Below are positions 7,473 through 17,730 of a stretch of DNA of 64,000 nt, in pieces (positions within the stretch are counted from its first letter, which is position 1; every line of letters begins with the position of its first letter). The translations under genes and the position numbers were made by a program. Source of the stretch: Devosia sp. (GTDB lineage: Bacteria > Pseudomonadota > Alphaproteobacteria > Rhizobiales > Devosiaceae); assembly GCA_017794705.1 (NCBI GenBank), contig CP051235.1:311010-375009 (forward strand), given 5' to 3'. The notes under the pieces were generated by a model. That model saw nothing but the letters and a program-made list of their open reading frames with translations, ran no database searches and had not been told where the DNA came from.

Positions 7473-10400
7473 TTATGCTGCCGGTGTTGCTGAAGTGTCG
7501 CCCTCCGCTGCGAGCCGCGCCAGGCGCATGAGAATTGACGCCGCCCCATTCAGGCGTTGCGCCGGATCTGGCCAGTTGCGCTGGAACACGAGCTTTTGAT
7601 CCGACTTCAGGCGGATACCTTGTGCCGGATCGTTGACGAGCGCCACCAATGCGGAGGGATTTGGGAAACTGTTGTCGCGTAGTGAAATGACGGCACCTTT
7701 TGGGCCGGCGTCGACTTTTTCGACGTTCGCCTTGCGGCAGAGGGACTTGACCACGACCACTTTCAACAATGCCTCCACCTCGTCCGGCAGGGCACCGAAC
7801 CTGTCGATCAGTTCCGCACCGAAGGCGTCGATTTCCGAGGTTTCGGTCAGGTCACCGAGCTGCCGGTATAGCTGCATGCGGACCTGCAGGTCGGGCACGT
7901 AGCTCTCGGGGATCATGACCGGCATGCCCAACGAGATTTGCGGCGACCACTCGCCGGAATCTTCGTCGACTGTCTCGCCTGCCTTCAGCGAGGCCACAGC
8001 CTCTTCAAGCATGGATTGGTAGAGTTCGTAGCCGACTTCGCGAATGTGGCCGGACTGTTCCTCACCCAAAAGATTGCCGGCGCCACGGATATCGAGGTCG
8101 TGACTGGCGAGTTGGAAGCCTGCGCCCAGACTTTCGAGAGACTGCAGGACCTGCAGGCGGCGTTCGGCGGTGCCGGTCAGCTTGCGCTGGGCGGGAATGG
8201 TGAACAGCGCATAGGCGCGCGTCTTGGACCGGCCAATGCGACCCCTGATCTGGTAGAGCTGTGCCAGTCCGAACATATCGGCGCGGTGAACGATCAGTGT
8301 GTTGGCATTGGGAATGTCGAGGCCGGATTCGACGATGGTGGTCGAGACCAGCACGTCGAACTTGCCGTCATAAAAGGCATTCATGATGTCATCGAGTTCA
8401 CCCGGCGGCATCTGGCCGTTCGTGATAACGAACGAGACTTCAGGCACATGTTCGGTCAGGAACTCGGCGATCTCTGCCTGATCCTTTATGCGGGGCACGA
8501 CGTAGAAAGCCTGCCCGCCCCGGTACTTCTCGCGCAGAAGGGCTTCACGGACGGAGAGCGGGTCGAACGGGGATACGAAGGTGCGGATGGCGAGCCGGTC
8601 CACGGGCGGTGTGGCGAGCAGCGAGAGTTCGCGAACACCTGTGAGTGCGAGTTGCAGGGTACGCGGGATGGGCGTGGCGGACAGGGTCAGAACATGCACA
8701 TTGTGCCGCATTTCCTTCAGCCTTTCCTTGTGGGCGACGCCGAAATGCTGCTCTTCGTCGATGACCAGCAGGCCCAGATCGCGGAACTTGATCGACTTGG
8801 CCAACAGGGCGTGGGTGCCCACGACGATATCGACCGAGCCGTTCTCGATCCCCTCCCGCACCAGCTTGAGTTCCTTGTTGGGGACCAGACGCGAGGCGTG
8901 GGCGATTTTTACCGGGAGCCCGGCGAACCGCTCAGTGAAGGTGCGAAAGTGCTGGCGGGCCAACAGGGTTGTCGGGACGACAATCGCAACCTGCTTGCCC
9001 GATAGCGCCATGGCGAAGGCGGCGCGCAGGGCGACCTCGGTTTTGCCGAAACCAACGTCACCACACACCAGCCGGTCCATCACCTTACCTGAAGCAAAGT
9101 CGTCGAATACTGCGGCGATGGCGTTCAGCTGGTCTTCGGTTTCCTCGAAGGGGAAGCGGGTGATGAATTCATCGTAGGGGCCGGTGGCCAGATCGACGGG
9201 TTCGGCCGACAGCATGGCGCGGGCGGCAGCGACCTTGATCAGCTGTTCGGCCATGTCGCGGATGCGTTTTTTCAGCCGCGACTTCTTGGTTTGCCAGGCG
9301 ACGCCTCCCAGCCTGTCGAGTTGAGCTTCGGAGTTGGCCTCGCCGTATCGGGACAGAAGCTCGATGTTTTCGACCGGCAGATAGAGTTTGTCGCCGTTGG
9401 CGTATTCCAGTTCGACGCAGTCGTGCGGGGCGCCTGCGGCCTCGATGGCGCGCAGACCGATGAAGCGGCCTATGCCGTGATCGACATGGACCACCAGATC
9501 GCCCGCCGACAGGCTCGAGGCCACTGTCAGGGCGTCGGACGCCTTGCGCTTGCGCCGGGTGCGGATGAGGCGTTCGCCGAGGATGTCCTGTTCGGAGAGG
9601 ACCATGAGATCGCTGGTCTGAAAGCCGGTTTCCAGCCCGAGGACCACGAGGGCGGTGTTGCCGACATGGCGGGTGCTGGCTTCCTTCCAGTTCTGGGCGG
9701 AGTGTATCCGGCGCAGGCCGTGATCGGCCAGAACCTGGCGCATGCGGTCGCGGGTCCCCTCGCTCCAGCAGGCAATGACGGTTCGTTTTTTGGCGGCTGA
9801 TGCCTTGGCGAGTTCAGCAACGACCGCCTCGAAGAGGTTGGTGTCTGCCGCCTGGCGCTGCGCGGCGAAGTTGGGTGGAAGGAAGCCGCCCCGATCATCG
9901 AGCCGAGCGGGTGTCTGGGCGGGCATGAAGGCGCTGATCTGGATGACGTCGCCCTGCCCGCTCAAGGCATAGGGATTGCCGTCGAGCACATAGGCAAGGT
10001 CAGGAGCGATCGGATTGTAGCGGGTACCGCTGGCTGTTGCCTTCTGTTCAAGCACATCAAGACGGGCCTGGTAGTAGTCGCGGATCTGGTCGCGGCGCTC
10101 GTCGATGGCTTCGGATGCCTGGTCGTCGAATATGAAGGGCGCGCCGGATGCGTAGGCAGAGAGCGTGTCGAGATCGGGGTAGAAAAAGGGCAGCCAATGT
10201 TCGGCTCCGGCGAAGCGTTGACCGGCGCTGATGGACGTGTAGAGCGCATCGTCGACGGTATTGCCGCCGAATGCGGCGGTGTAATTGCGCCGGAATGTGC
10301 GGATAGTTTCCTCGGTGAGGACGATCTCGCTCATGGGCACAAGCTGCACCGAAGGCTGCGAGCCGGTGGTGCGTTGGGTCTCGGGATCGAAGGTGCGGAT

Positions 10401-11009
10401 TGATTCCAGAGTGGAGCCGAAGAAATCGAAGCGCAGGGGCGCATCCTGCCCGGCCGGATAGAGATCGATGAGCCCGCCGCGGACGGCGAATTCGCCGGTT
10501 TCGCGGACAGTGGGGACGCGCAGGTAGCCGTTGTCTCCGGCCCATGCGATCAGCCTGTCGCTTTCGACAACCTTGCCGGCCTCGGCGGCAAACGACATGC
10601 GCTCAACCAGCTGGCGTGGCACGAAGCGCTGCAGAGCGGCATTGGCGGTGGTCAGTACAATCGCGCCGCGGGTCGCCGGGTCGGCGAGCGTTGCCAGCGT
10701 GCGCATGCGGGTGGCGATGGTGATGGCATTGGGCGAGACGCGATCGTAGGGCAGACAATCCCAGGCCGGCAGCGACAGGATTGTGTGGCCGGGCATGAGA
10801 GCCTGCAGAATGTCGGCCATCTGACCCATGCGGGTGCCGTCGCGGGCGACGTATACGGCGCTCACCGGTGCCGACGGATTTTCCGCGAGGCGCTTTTCTA
10901 CAAGGTCAGCGAAGACGAAGGGCTGCATGCCTTCGGGCACGTTCGCAAGCAGCAGGTCCGGCTGTGCGGCGGCGTGATTTGCTGTCGTTTGACTGAAAGG
11001 CTGGCTCAT
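7473..11009 (-). CDS. mfd: Transcription-repair coupling factor Mfd
   Basis: A 1178-residue DNA translocase that removes RNA polymerase stalled at lesions and recruits UvrA. The N-terminal UvrB-like region is followed by the polymerase-interaction domain (VVHVDHGIGRFIGLR near residue 505). Helicase motifs follow: Walker A GDVGFGKTE near 650, the box LVIDEEQHFG, and the LSATPIPRTL, IVESGLDIPNANT and YQIRGRIGRS motifs. The C-terminal TRCF domain (ISLGMPVMIPESYV) is present. Full length compared with about 1150 residues in E. coli. The start overlaps the sdhE stop by 3 nt. Confidence 0.98.
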   Translation of the reverse strand: MSQPFSQTTANHAAAQPDLLLANVPEGMQPFVFADLVEKRLAENPSAPVSAVYVARDGTRMGQMADILQALMPGHTILSLPAWDCLPYDRVSPNAITIATRMRTLATLADPATRGAIVLTTANAALQRFVPRQLVERMSFAAEAGKVVESDRLIAWAGDNGYLRVPTVRETGEFAVRGGLIDLYPAGQDAPLRFDFFGSTLESIRTFDPETQRTTGSQPSVQLVPMSEIVLTEETIRTFRRNYTAAFGGNTVDDALYTSISAGQRFAGAEHWLPFFYPDLDTLSAYASGAPFIFDDQASEAIDERRDQIRDYYQARLDVLEQKATASGTRYNPIAPDLAYVLDGNPYALSGQGDVIQISAFMPAQTPARLDDRGGFLPPNFAAQRQAADTNLFEAVVAELAKASAAKKRTVIACWSEGTRDRMRQVLADHGLRRIHSAQNWKEASTRHVGNTALVVLGLETGFQTSDLMVLSEQDILGERLIRTRRKRKASDALTVASSLSAGDLVVHVDHGIGRFIGLRAIEAAGAPHDCVELEYANGDKLYLPVENIELLSRYGEANSEAQLDRLGGVAWQTKKSRLKKRIRDMAEQLIKVAAARAMLSAEPVDLATGPYDEFITRFPFEETEDQLNAIAAVFDDFASGKVMDRLVCGDVGFGKTEVALRAAFAMALSGKQVAIVVPTTLLARQHFRTFTERFAGLPVKIAHASRLVPNKELKLVREGIENGSVDIVVGTHALLAKSIKFRDLGLLVIDEEQHFGVAHKERLKEMRHNVHVLTLSATPIPRTLQLALTGVRELSLLATPPVDRLAIRTFVSPFDPLSVREALLREKYRGGQAFYVVPRIKDQAEIAEFLTEHVPEVSFVITNGQMPPGELDDIMNAFYDGKFDVLVSTTIVESGLDIPNANTLIVHRADMFGLAQLYQIRGRIGRSKTRAYALFTIPAQRKLTGTAERRLQVLQSLESLGAGFQLASHDLDIRGAGNLLGEEQSGHIREVGYELYQSMLEEAVASLKAGETVDEDSGEWSPQISLGMPVMIPESYVPDLQVRMQLYRQLGDLTETSEIDAFGAELIDRFGALPDEVEALLKVVVVKSLCRKANVEKVDAGPKGAVISLRDNSFPNPSALVALVNDPAQGIRLKSDQKLVFQRNWPDPAQRLNGAASILMRLARLAAEGDTSATPAA

Positions 11010-11302
11010 GATGTCTGCCCGGCCCGGTTTGTCTGGAACGCAACGATTTGGTGCAGCAAGCCGGACAAGGGGCCCTCGGGAACCGGCGACAAACCCATCA
11101 GGACCGACTGGAGGTCACCCTCCTGCTCCTCCAGCAGTTGTTCGAAGTCATCCAACTGATCTTCGTCGAACTGCCAGAGATGTGCCACCGCGAAGGGCCC
11201 GAGAATCAAGTCGAGTTCCTTGGTGCCGCGATGTTCGGCGCGATAGCGGGCGCGGCGGCGGCGCAGCTCCAGTTCATCGGGCGTGTTTGGCAGTTCCGGC
11301 AT
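11006..11302 (-). CDS. sdhE: SdhE (FAD assembly factor of succinate dehydrogenase)
   Basis: A 98-residue protein of the SdhE/YgfY (SDH5) family, which promotes covalent flavin attachment to SdhA. I start at the ATG at 11302 (MPELPNTPDELELRRRRARY). Longer in-frame extensions run antisense into recG and are not believable. The RGxxE motif needed for flavinylation is present as RGTKE near residue 25, followed by DLILGPFA and an acidic helix EDQLDDFEQLLEEQEGDL. The stop overlaps the mfd start, forming the sdhE-mfd operon that faces recG across a 117-nt divergent promoter region. Confidence 0.93.
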   Translation of the reverse strand: MPELPNTPDELELRRRRARYRAEHRGTKELDLILGPFAVAHLWQFDEDQLDDFEQLLEEQEGDLQSVLMGLSPVPEGPLSGLLHQIVAFQTNRAGQTS

Positions 11303-11419
11303 GGCGGCTCGGTATGTCCGGGGGTCGATTGTTGCGGGATGGCCTTCATAACTGCAAGTTTGGATCTTGTCAGCCTTTTGACCCGCCGGTTGGCGCGATA
11401 AGCTTTGCCTGCACATCAG

Positions 11420-13543
11420 ATGGAACGACAGACCTTGCCGCGGCCCGCATTGCTCAACCCGCTGTTTCGATCGCTTCCCTCGTTCAAGGGCGTGGGGCCG
11501 CAGGTCAATGCGGCGTTCAAGCGGTTGCTGGGCATAGCGGACGGGCAGGATCCGGCGGCAATCGATCTGTTGATGCATATGCCGTTCACCGCCATCGACC
11601 GGAGCCGGCTTTACACGGTGATGGATGCCCCATTCGGTCGGATTGCGACAGTGAAGGTGCATGTCGATTCGCACCAGGCCCCGCCTCGTGGGCGCCATGG
11701 CGTGCCGCACCGGGTGATGGTGCATGACGAAAGCGGTGAGCTTCAGCTTGTGTTCTTCGGGAACAGCGGCGGCTGGGTCGAGAAGTCTTTGCCGGTCGGC
11801 GAGATCAGGTTCGTTTCGGGAGAGATCGGATTCTTCCAGGGGCAAAAACAGATCACTCACCCTGACTATGTACTGCCGGAAGCCAAGTTTGCCGAGATGC
11901 CGCCGGTGGAGCCGATCTACCCTCTGACCGCAGGTCTTTCGGGAAAACTCGTCAATCGGGTGGTCAGGCAAGCGCTTGATGTGTTGCCGGAGGTTCCCGA
12001 ATGGATTGAAGCCGAGCGGTTGGCGCAGTTCAAGTGGCCGGGGTTCTCGGACGCGATGCGAGCCGTCCATGCGCCGAAAACTGCCGACGAGGGCGAGGTG
12101 ACGGCCTCGGCGCGCATGCGGCTGGCATATGACGAGTACCTCGCCGGACAATTGGTCCTGCAACTGATCCGGGCGCAGACTGTGACGCAGCGCGGGATTT
12201 CACGGACGTTCACCGGTGAACTCACATCGAAATTGCAGACCGCCCTGCCCTATGAACTCACGGCAGGTCAGAAGGCAGCGGTAGCCGAGATCGCAGCTGA
12301 TCTCGCGGCGCCGGACCGGATGTCCAGGCTGTTGCAGGGCGATGTCGGCGCGGGAAAAACCATCGTGGCGCTGATGGCGATGGCGGCCATGGCCGAAGGC
12401 GGCGCCCAGTCCGCGCTGATGGCGCCGACCGAACTTCTGGCATCGCAACATCTCAACACGATTGCCCCGCTTTGCGAGGCGATCGGGCTGAAGGCGCAGT
12501 TGCTGACAGGCAAGATGACGGCTGCAGAACGCCGCGCCGCCTACACGGCGATTGCCTCAGGGGAAGTGAACATCGTCATCGGCACGCACGCGCTGTTCCA
12601 GGCCGATGTGAGCTTCAAGGACCTCGGTCTGGTGGTTGTCGACGAACAGCACCGGTTTGGCGTTCACCAGCGGTTGGCGCTGTCGGACAAGGGGCAGCGC
12701 AGTGATATGCTGGTGATGACGGCGACACCCATTCCAAGGACGTTGGTGCTGACGCATTTCGGGGACATGGCCGTTACACAACTGACCGACAAGCCGGCGG
12801 GCCGGCAGACGATCGATACGGCCATTCTGCCGTCGAGCGAGTATGACCGCGTAGTGAAACGGCTGAAGGCGCGGATCGACGCAGGAGCGCAGGCCTATTG
12901 GGTATGCCCGCTGGTCGAGGAATCCGAGACGCTGGACGTGGTGTCGGCGCAGGACCGGTACAATGCGCTGAAGACGGTCTTTCCAGGTCAAGTCGGGCTG
13001 GTGCATGGCCGCATGTCTCCGCGCGAGAAACAGGCGGTGATGGATGCGTTTATCGCCGGGGATCTAAAGCTGCTGATCGCGACGACTGTGATTGAGGTGG
13101 GCGTGGATGTTCCCAACGCCACGATCATGATCGTGGAGCATGCCGAACGGTTCGGGCTGTCGCAACTGCACCAGTTGCGCGGACGAGTGGGGCGCGGCGC
13201 GGGGAAGTCGGCCTGCCTGCTGCTCTACAAGGAGCCGTTGGGCGAGACGGCGTCGGCCCGGCTGGAAACGATCAGGGATACGGATGACGGGTTCAAGATT
13301 GCTGAACGCGACATGGAATTGCGCGGGCATGGCGATGTGCTGGGCACGCGGCAATCCGGCATGCCGGGCTATCATCTGGCAGTCCCGGACGTGCACCGGC
13401 ATCTGCTGGAGTGGGCGCATGGCGACGCGGCACAGATCATGCAGGAGAATCCGCGACTATCGGGCCCGCGTGGAGAATCCCTCAGGGCGCTGCTCTACAT
13501 TTTCAGGCGGGATCAGGCGATTTCGCTTATCCGGGCAGGATGA
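11420..13543 (+). CDS. recG: ATP-dependent DNA helicase RecG
   Basis: Branch-migrating helicase that remodels stalled replication forks, 707 residues from the ATG at 11420 (MERQTLPRPALLNPLFRSLP); a TTG five codons earlier is also possible. The N-terminal wedge/OB domain occupies about 50-250, then Walker A GDVGAGKT near residue 307, DEQH box VVDEQHRFGVHQR near 406, the MTATPIPRTL motif, and QLRGRVGRG with the RecG C-terminal motif GHGDVLGTRQSGMP. It diverges from sdhE-mfd. Its stop TGA is directly followed by the TCA (TGA on the other strand) of the DUF502 gene, leaving no spacer. Confidence 0.97.
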   Translation: MERQTLPRPALLNPLFRSLPSFKGVGPQVNAAFKRLLGIADGQDPAAIDLLMHMPFTAIDRSRLYTVMDAPFGRIATVKVHVDSHQAPPRGRHGVPHRVMVHDESGELQLVFFGNSGGWVEKSLPVGEIRFVSGEIGFFQGQKQITHPDYVLPEAKFAEMPPVEPIYPLTAGLSGKLVNRVVRQALDVLPEVPEWIEAERLAQFKWPGFSDAMRAVHAPKTADEGEVTASARMRLAYDEYLAGQLVLQLIRAQTVTQRGISRTFTGELTSKLQTALPYELTAGQKAAVAEIAADLAAPDRMSRLLQGDVGAGKTIVALMAMAAMAEGGAQSALMAPTELLASQHLNTIAPLCEAIGLKAQLLTGKMTAAERRAAYTAIASGEVNIVIGTHALFQADVSFKDLGLVVVDEQHRFGVHQRLALSDKGQRSDMLVMTATPIPRTLVLTHFGDMAVTQLTDKPAGRQTIDTAILPSSEYDRVVKRLKARIDAGAQAYWVCPLVEESETLDVVSAQDRYNALKTVFPGQVGLVHGRMSPREKQAVMDAFIAGDLKLLIATTVIEVGVDVPNATIMIVEHAERFGLSQLHQLRGRVGRGAGKSACLLLYKEPLGETASARLETIRDTDDGFKIAERDMELRGHGDVLGTRQSGMPGYHLAVPDVHRHLLEWAHGDAAQIMQENPRLSGPRGESLRALLYIFRRDQAISLIRAG

Positions 13544-14275
13544 TCAGCCGGAGTTTGCGGCTTTTCGTTCCTGTTCGGCGTCGTGTTCGGCTGCAAGGTC
13601 AGCGGTCTTCTTCTGGTACTCTGGGGAAACCAGGCCGGCCGAGATAATCAGCTTGGCCGCATCCTCGGTGCCCATCGAGAGGATCTTGACCTCTTTGCGC
13701 GGGATGAAGAGCAGGAACCCAGAGGTCGGGTTCGGGGTGGTGGGCAGGAAGCAGCTCAAGACTTCTTCGCCGGGGATGCTTTCGAAAATCTCGCCCTTGG
13801 CGGGTGTGGAAATCAGCACGATGGCCCAGAGGCCGGGGCGCGGATACTGGATCAGCCCGACGCTGCGGAAGCTCTGGGAGCTCTGGTTGACCACCGTTTC
13901 GAAGATTTGCTTCAGACCCCTGTAGAGGATCGAAACGATTGGCAACCGGTTGAGCAGCCGTTCGCCGAACTGGACCAGTGACCGGCCGACCAGGTTGGCG
14001 GCCAGGAAGCCGAAGATGGTGATCACGACCGCCGCGGTCAGCAGCCCGAAGCCAGGAACGTCGACCGGAAGATAGGTGTCCGGATTGTACTGGGCCGGGA
14101 TCAGCGGCTTGACGAAATTGTCGATGACGCCGATGACCCACCAGGCCACGTAAAGCGTAATGCCCACCGGACCGGCGATGACAAGGCCGGTCAGGAACCA
14201 GTTGGTGAGATGTCGGACAAGTCCCCCTCGGCCGGGAGCTGGAGTCGGCGTCAACGGCGGAATTTTCTGGTCCAA
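13544..14275 (-). CDS. DUF502 family membrane protein
   Basis: A 243-residue protein with two predicted transmembrane segments near the N-terminus (WFLTGLVIAGPVGITLYVAW and GLLTAAVVITIFGFLAANLV). A conserved soluble region follows, with IYRGLKQIFETV, PAKGEIFESIPGEEVLSCF and TPNPTSGFLLFIP. This is the DUF502 signature; function is unknown although the family is often found beside recG/glmS in alphaproteobacteria, as here. The gene abuts recG stop to stop and lies downstream of glmS on the same strand, with 107 nt between. Confidence 0.9.
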   Translation of the reverse strand: MDQKIPPLTPTPAPGRGGLVRHLTNWFLTGLVIAGPVGITLYVAWWVIGVIDNFVKPLIPAQYNPDTYLPVDVPGFGLLTAAVVITIFGFLAANLVGRSLVQFGERLLNRLPIVSILYRGLKQIFETVVNQSSQSFRSVGLIQYPRPGLWAIVLISTPAKGEIFESIPGEEVLSCFLPTTPNPTSGFLLFIPRKEVKILSMGTEDAAKLIISAGLVSPEYQKKTADLAAEHDAEQERKAANSG

Positions 14276-14382
14276 GAGGATCGCTCCGTAGGCGTGGCGG
14301 CGAGGATCGCTGGAACGAATATAGGCACGTCACTCAAATCCGCCAAGCGGCGTCGCCGGAAAGGGCTAAATTTGTTTTGCTG

Positions 14383-16209
14383 CTATTCGACTGTCACGGA
14401 CTTTGCGAGGTTACGCGGCTGGTCGACGTCGGTGCCGAGGGCAACGGCTGCGTGATAGGCCAACAGCTGCACTGGAATCGCCGCCACGATGGGGGCAACG
14501 AACGGATGCACGACCGGGACGGCGATGATCTCGTCGTTGTCCGAACCGACCTGTTTGGCGCCCTTCTCGTCAGTGATCAGAATGATCTTGCCACCACGGG
14601 CCGCGACTTCCTGCATGTTGGAAAGGGTCTTTTCCATCAGATCGTCTGACGGGGCGACGACAATCACCGGCATTTCCTCGTCGATAAGGGCGATTGGACC
14701 GTGCTTGAGTTCGCCTGCCGCGTAAGCCTCAGCGTGAATGTAGGAGATTTCCTTCAGTTTCAGCGCACCCTCGTGGGCAATCGGGTACATTGCCCCGCGC
14801 CCCAGGTAGAGCACGTCCTTTGCCCGTGACAGGCGCTTGGCGATGGCTTCCAGTTGCTCCTCGTTGGCGAGAGCCTCGCTGACGGCGCTGGGCAGATGCA
14901 GAAGAGCCGCAACCAGTTCCTGCTCATCTTCTGCCGTCAGGACGCCGCGGGCCTTGCCGGCGGCGACGGCAAGAGAGGCCATGACGGTCAACTGGGCCGT
15001 GAACGCCTTCGTGGAAGCCACGCCGATCTCGGGTCCGCACATAAGCGGGAACACGGCCTGCGATTCGCGGGCGATGGTGGATTCCGGCGTGTTGACGATG
15101 GAGGCAATGGATTGACCTTCGGCGGCGCAATAGCGCAGCGCGGCCAAAGTATCAGCAGTTTCGCCGGACTGCGAAATGAACAGTGACAGCCCACCCTCTT
15201 CGAGGGGCGGTTCGCGATAGCGGAATTCGGATGCGATATCGACGTCAACCGGCAGGCGGGCGTATTTCTCGAACCAGTATTTGGCGACGCAACCTGCGAA
15301 ATAGGCGGTACCACAGGCCGAGATCGTCAGCCGGGACAAGGATTTGAAGTCGAATGGCATCTTCTCGCGGATGGCCACTGTGCCACTGGCCATGTCGATG
15401 TAGTGACCGAGCGCGTGCGAGATGGTTTCGGGCTGCTCGTAGATTTCCTTGGCCATGAAGTGACGATGGTTGCCCTTGTCGACGAGCGCCGATGAGACGG
15501 CGGAGCGCTGAACCTGGCGCTGCACCTCTTTGCCGTCGAAATCACGAATGACCACGCCCTGCGGGGTGAGGACCGCCCAGTCCCCCTCTTCGAGATAGGT
15601 CACCGTGTTGGTGAAGGGTGCAAGGGCGAAGGCATCGGAACCAAGGTAGGTTTCTTTCTCGCCGAAGCCGACAGCCAGCGGCGAGCCCTTGCGCGCGGCG
15701 ATCAGCAGTTGCGGGTGATCCGCAAACATGAAAGCCAGGCCGAAGGCGCCGCGAAGGATCTTGACGATATTTCCGACCGCCTGTTCAGGCGTGGCGCCGC
15801 GATCCATTTCGCGTGTCGCCAGCAGCGCGACGGTTTCCGTGTCGGTTTCGGTGACGGGATGATAGCCGTCTGCGGCGAGGTCAGCGCGCAATTCGCGGTA
15901 GTTCTCGATGATGCCGTTGTGGACGACGGCGACCTTTGCAGTGGCGTGCGGATGAGCATTGTTTTCGGTGGGGGCACCGTGGGTGGCCCAACGGGTGTGG
16001 CCAATGCCGATCAACCCTTCCATGGGGTCGGCTTCCAGTTTGCCGGTGAGATTGTCCAGCTTGCCCTCGGCACGGCGGCGCTCGATCCCTGTGTCGGACA
16101 GGACGGCCACACCGGCGCTGTCGTAGCCGCGGTATTCCATGCGCCGCAGTGCCTCGACCATCCGGCCGACGACCGGCTCAACGCCGATGATGCCAACTAT
16201 TCCGCACAT
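14383..16209 (-). CDS. glmS: Glutamine--fructose-6-phosphate aminotransferase GlmS
   Basis: Makes glucosamine-6-phosphate from fructose-6-phosphate and glutamine, the first step to UDP-GlcNAc. The 608-residue product matches the family length. The N-terminal glutaminase has the catalytic Cys directly after the initiator (MCGIVGIIG), and GHTRWATHG follows. Two SIS sugar-isomerase domains occupy about 280-608, with ISACGTAYFAG and FISQSGETADT, ending in NLAKSVTVE. It is second in a glmU-glmS operon with a 6-nt spacer. The upstream sequence is glmU coding, so there is no room for a glmS ribozyme. Confidence 0.97.
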   Translation of the reverse strand: MCGIVGIIGVEPVVGRMVEALRRMEYRGYDSAGVAVLSDTGIERRRAEGKLDNLTGKLEADPMEGLIGIGHTRWATHGAPTENNAHPHATAKVAVVHNGIIENYRELRADLAADGYHPVTETDTETVALLATREMDRGATPEQAVGNIVKILRGAFGLAFMFADHPQLLIAARKGSPLAVGFGEKETYLGSDAFALAPFTNTVTYLEEGDWAVLTPQGVVIRDFDGKEVQRQVQRSAVSSALVDKGNHRHFMAKEIYEQPETISHALGHYIDMASGTVAIREKMPFDFKSLSRLTISACGTAYFAGCVAKYWFEKYARLPVDVDIASEFRYREPPLEEGGLSLFISQSGETADTLAALRYCAAEGQSIASIVNTPESTIARESQAVFPLMCGPEIGVASTKAFTAQLTVMASLAVAAGKARGVLTAEDEQELVAALLHLPSAVSEALANEEQLEAIAKRLSRAKDVLYLGRGAMYPIAHEGALKLKEISYIHAEAYAAGELKHGPIALIDEEMPVIVVAPSDDLMEKTLSNMQEVAARGGKIILITDEKGAKQVGSDNDEIIAVPVVHPFVAPIVAAIPVQLLAYHAAVALGTDVDQPRNLAKSVTVE

Positions 16210-16215
16210 GTGTGC

Positions 16216-17568
16216 CTATTTCCCTTTTGATTTTTTCAGCGCGAGGTTGCGCTCGCGAATTTTGGCGGCGTAGCCGGGTTTGTTTTCCTGGCGGCTCCGG
16301 GCGATGGCCAGTTCATCGGCACCGACGTCCCGTGTGATGGTGCTGCCGGCCGCGATTGAGGCGCCGTCGCCGATCTTGACGGGCGCAACGAGGGCCGTGT
16401 TGGAGCCGATGAACGTGTCGGCGCCAATGTCGGTGAAATGCTTGTTTACGCCGTCATAGTTGCAGGTGATGGTGCCGGCGCCGATGTTGGCCCGGGCACC
16501 GACCCGGGCGTCGCCAATGTAGGTCAGGTGATTGACCTTGGCGCCCTGCTCTACTTCGGCGTTCTTGATTTCAACGAAATTGCCGACCTTGGCGTCCTCG
16601 GCCAGTCTGGAGCCCGGGCGAAGTCGCGCGAACGGCCCGATGACGGCGCCGGTGCCGATTGTTGCGCCCTCGATGTGGGACCAGGCCTTGATGGTGACAT
16701 TGTCGCTTATTTCAACCCTGGGGCCGAACCAGACGCCAGGCTCGACGAGTACATCCTGCCCGAGAGTAGTGTCGTATGAAAAGTAGACGGTCTCCGGATC
16801 GATCAGCGTTGCCCCGCCAACCAAGGCGCGGTTACGGAGCCGCTTTTGCATCAGACCTTCTGCTTCGGCGAGTTGGGCACGGCTGTTGACGCCGATAACA
16901 TCGGCTTCTTCGGCGACGGCGTAGGACACCTTGTAGCCTGCCTGGTTGGCCAGGGGCACCAGGTCGCCGAGATAGAACTCGTTTTGGACGTTGTCGTTGC
17001 CGACCTTGTCGATCACGGCGCCAAAGGTTTCGGCGCGGAAGCCGAGGATGCAGGCGTTGCAGAGGCCGATCTTGCGCTGTTCTTCGCTTGCGTCCTTGTG
17101 CTCGACGATGGTCTTGAGCGCATCGCCTTCGGTGACGAGGCGGCCGTAGCCGGTTGGGTCCTTGGGCTCGAAGCCCAGAATGACGGAGTCCCAGCCGGCA
17201 TCGAGCTTTTCTGTGACCAGACGGAAGACGTCGCCGGTGAGCAGCGGATGGTCGCCGTAGACAACTGTGATGTAGCCGTCGGCGGACTCAAACAGGGGGC
17301 GGGCAGCCTTGGCGGCATCGGCTGTGCCGCGGGCCACTTCCTGAGTGTAGAATTGTACGTTCTCGTCGATGTTGGCAACGGCTGTGCGGAGTTCTTCGGC
17401 GCCGGGGGCCGTGATGACGGCAATCTGGTTTGCGCCTGCGTCTCGAGCGGCGGTGACGACGTGGCCGATGATGGGGAAGCCGGCAACCTTATGCAGAAGC
17501 TTGGGCGTTTTGGAACGCATGCGCGTGCCCTCGCCCGCCGCCAGGATGATCGCCGTCAAGCTTGCCAT
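16216..17568 (-). CDS. glmU: Bifunctional GlcNAc-1-P uridyltransferase / GlcN-1-P acetyltransferase GlmU
   Basis: Carries out the last two steps of UDP-GlcNAc synthesis. I use the ATG at 17568 (MASLTAIILAAGEGTRMRS, 450 residues), because GGAGGG lies 7 nt upstream and the nucleotidyltransferase motif LAAGEGTRM then falls at residues 9-17. The upstream in-frame sequence is promoter DNA. The uridyltransferase domain is about 1-230. A left-handed beta-helix acetyltransferase follows, with hexapeptide repeats such as ARANIGAGTITCNYDG and IGSNTALVAPVKIGDGASIAAGS. It leads the glmU-glmS operon and diverges from the SPOR-like gene. Confidence 0.97.
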   Translation of the reverse strand: MASLTAIILAAGEGTRMRSKTPKLLHKVAGFPIIGHVVTAARDAGANQIAVITAPGAEELRTAVANIDENVQFYTQEVARGTADAAKAARPLFESADGYITVVYGDHPLLTGDVFRLVTEKLDAGWDSVILGFEPKDPTGYGRLVTEGDALKTIVEHKDASEEQRKIGLCNACILGFRAETFGAVIDKVGNDNVQNEFYLGDLVPLANQAGYKVSYAVAEEADVIGVNSRAQLAEAEGLMQKRLRNRALVGGATLIDPETVYFSYDTTLGQDVLVEPGVWFGPRVEISDNVTIKAWSHIEGATIGTGAVIGPFARLRPGSRLAEDAKVGNFVEIKNAEVEQGAKVNHLTYIGDARVGARANIGAGTITCNYDGVNKHFTDIGADTFIGSNTALVAPVKIGDGASIAAGSTITRDVGADELAIARSRQENKPGYAAKIRERNLALKKSKGK

Positions 17569-17730
17569 GTACGCCCTCCAAGCCTTTCGGCTGTCCCCTC
17601 GAAAACAAGGCGCCGCAGCCGCGCTATCCACCGATTTTATGGCAGCATAATGTTGGCAAACCGATAACGGTCTGCCCGGATGGTAAACTGCTGCAATCAG
17701 ATATTGATTCGCGGCGGCGGGGCAAAAGTA

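Noticed and set aside
16210-16380. Possible glmS ribozyme upstream of glmS
   Set aside because: The sequence upstream of glmS is the end of glmU with a 6-nt gap, and such ribozymes are not known from this group.
16846-17667. A 273-codon plus-strand frame opposite glmU
   Set aside because: Shadow of glmU in the high-GC frame; repetitive Gly/Asp/Val composition and no motif.
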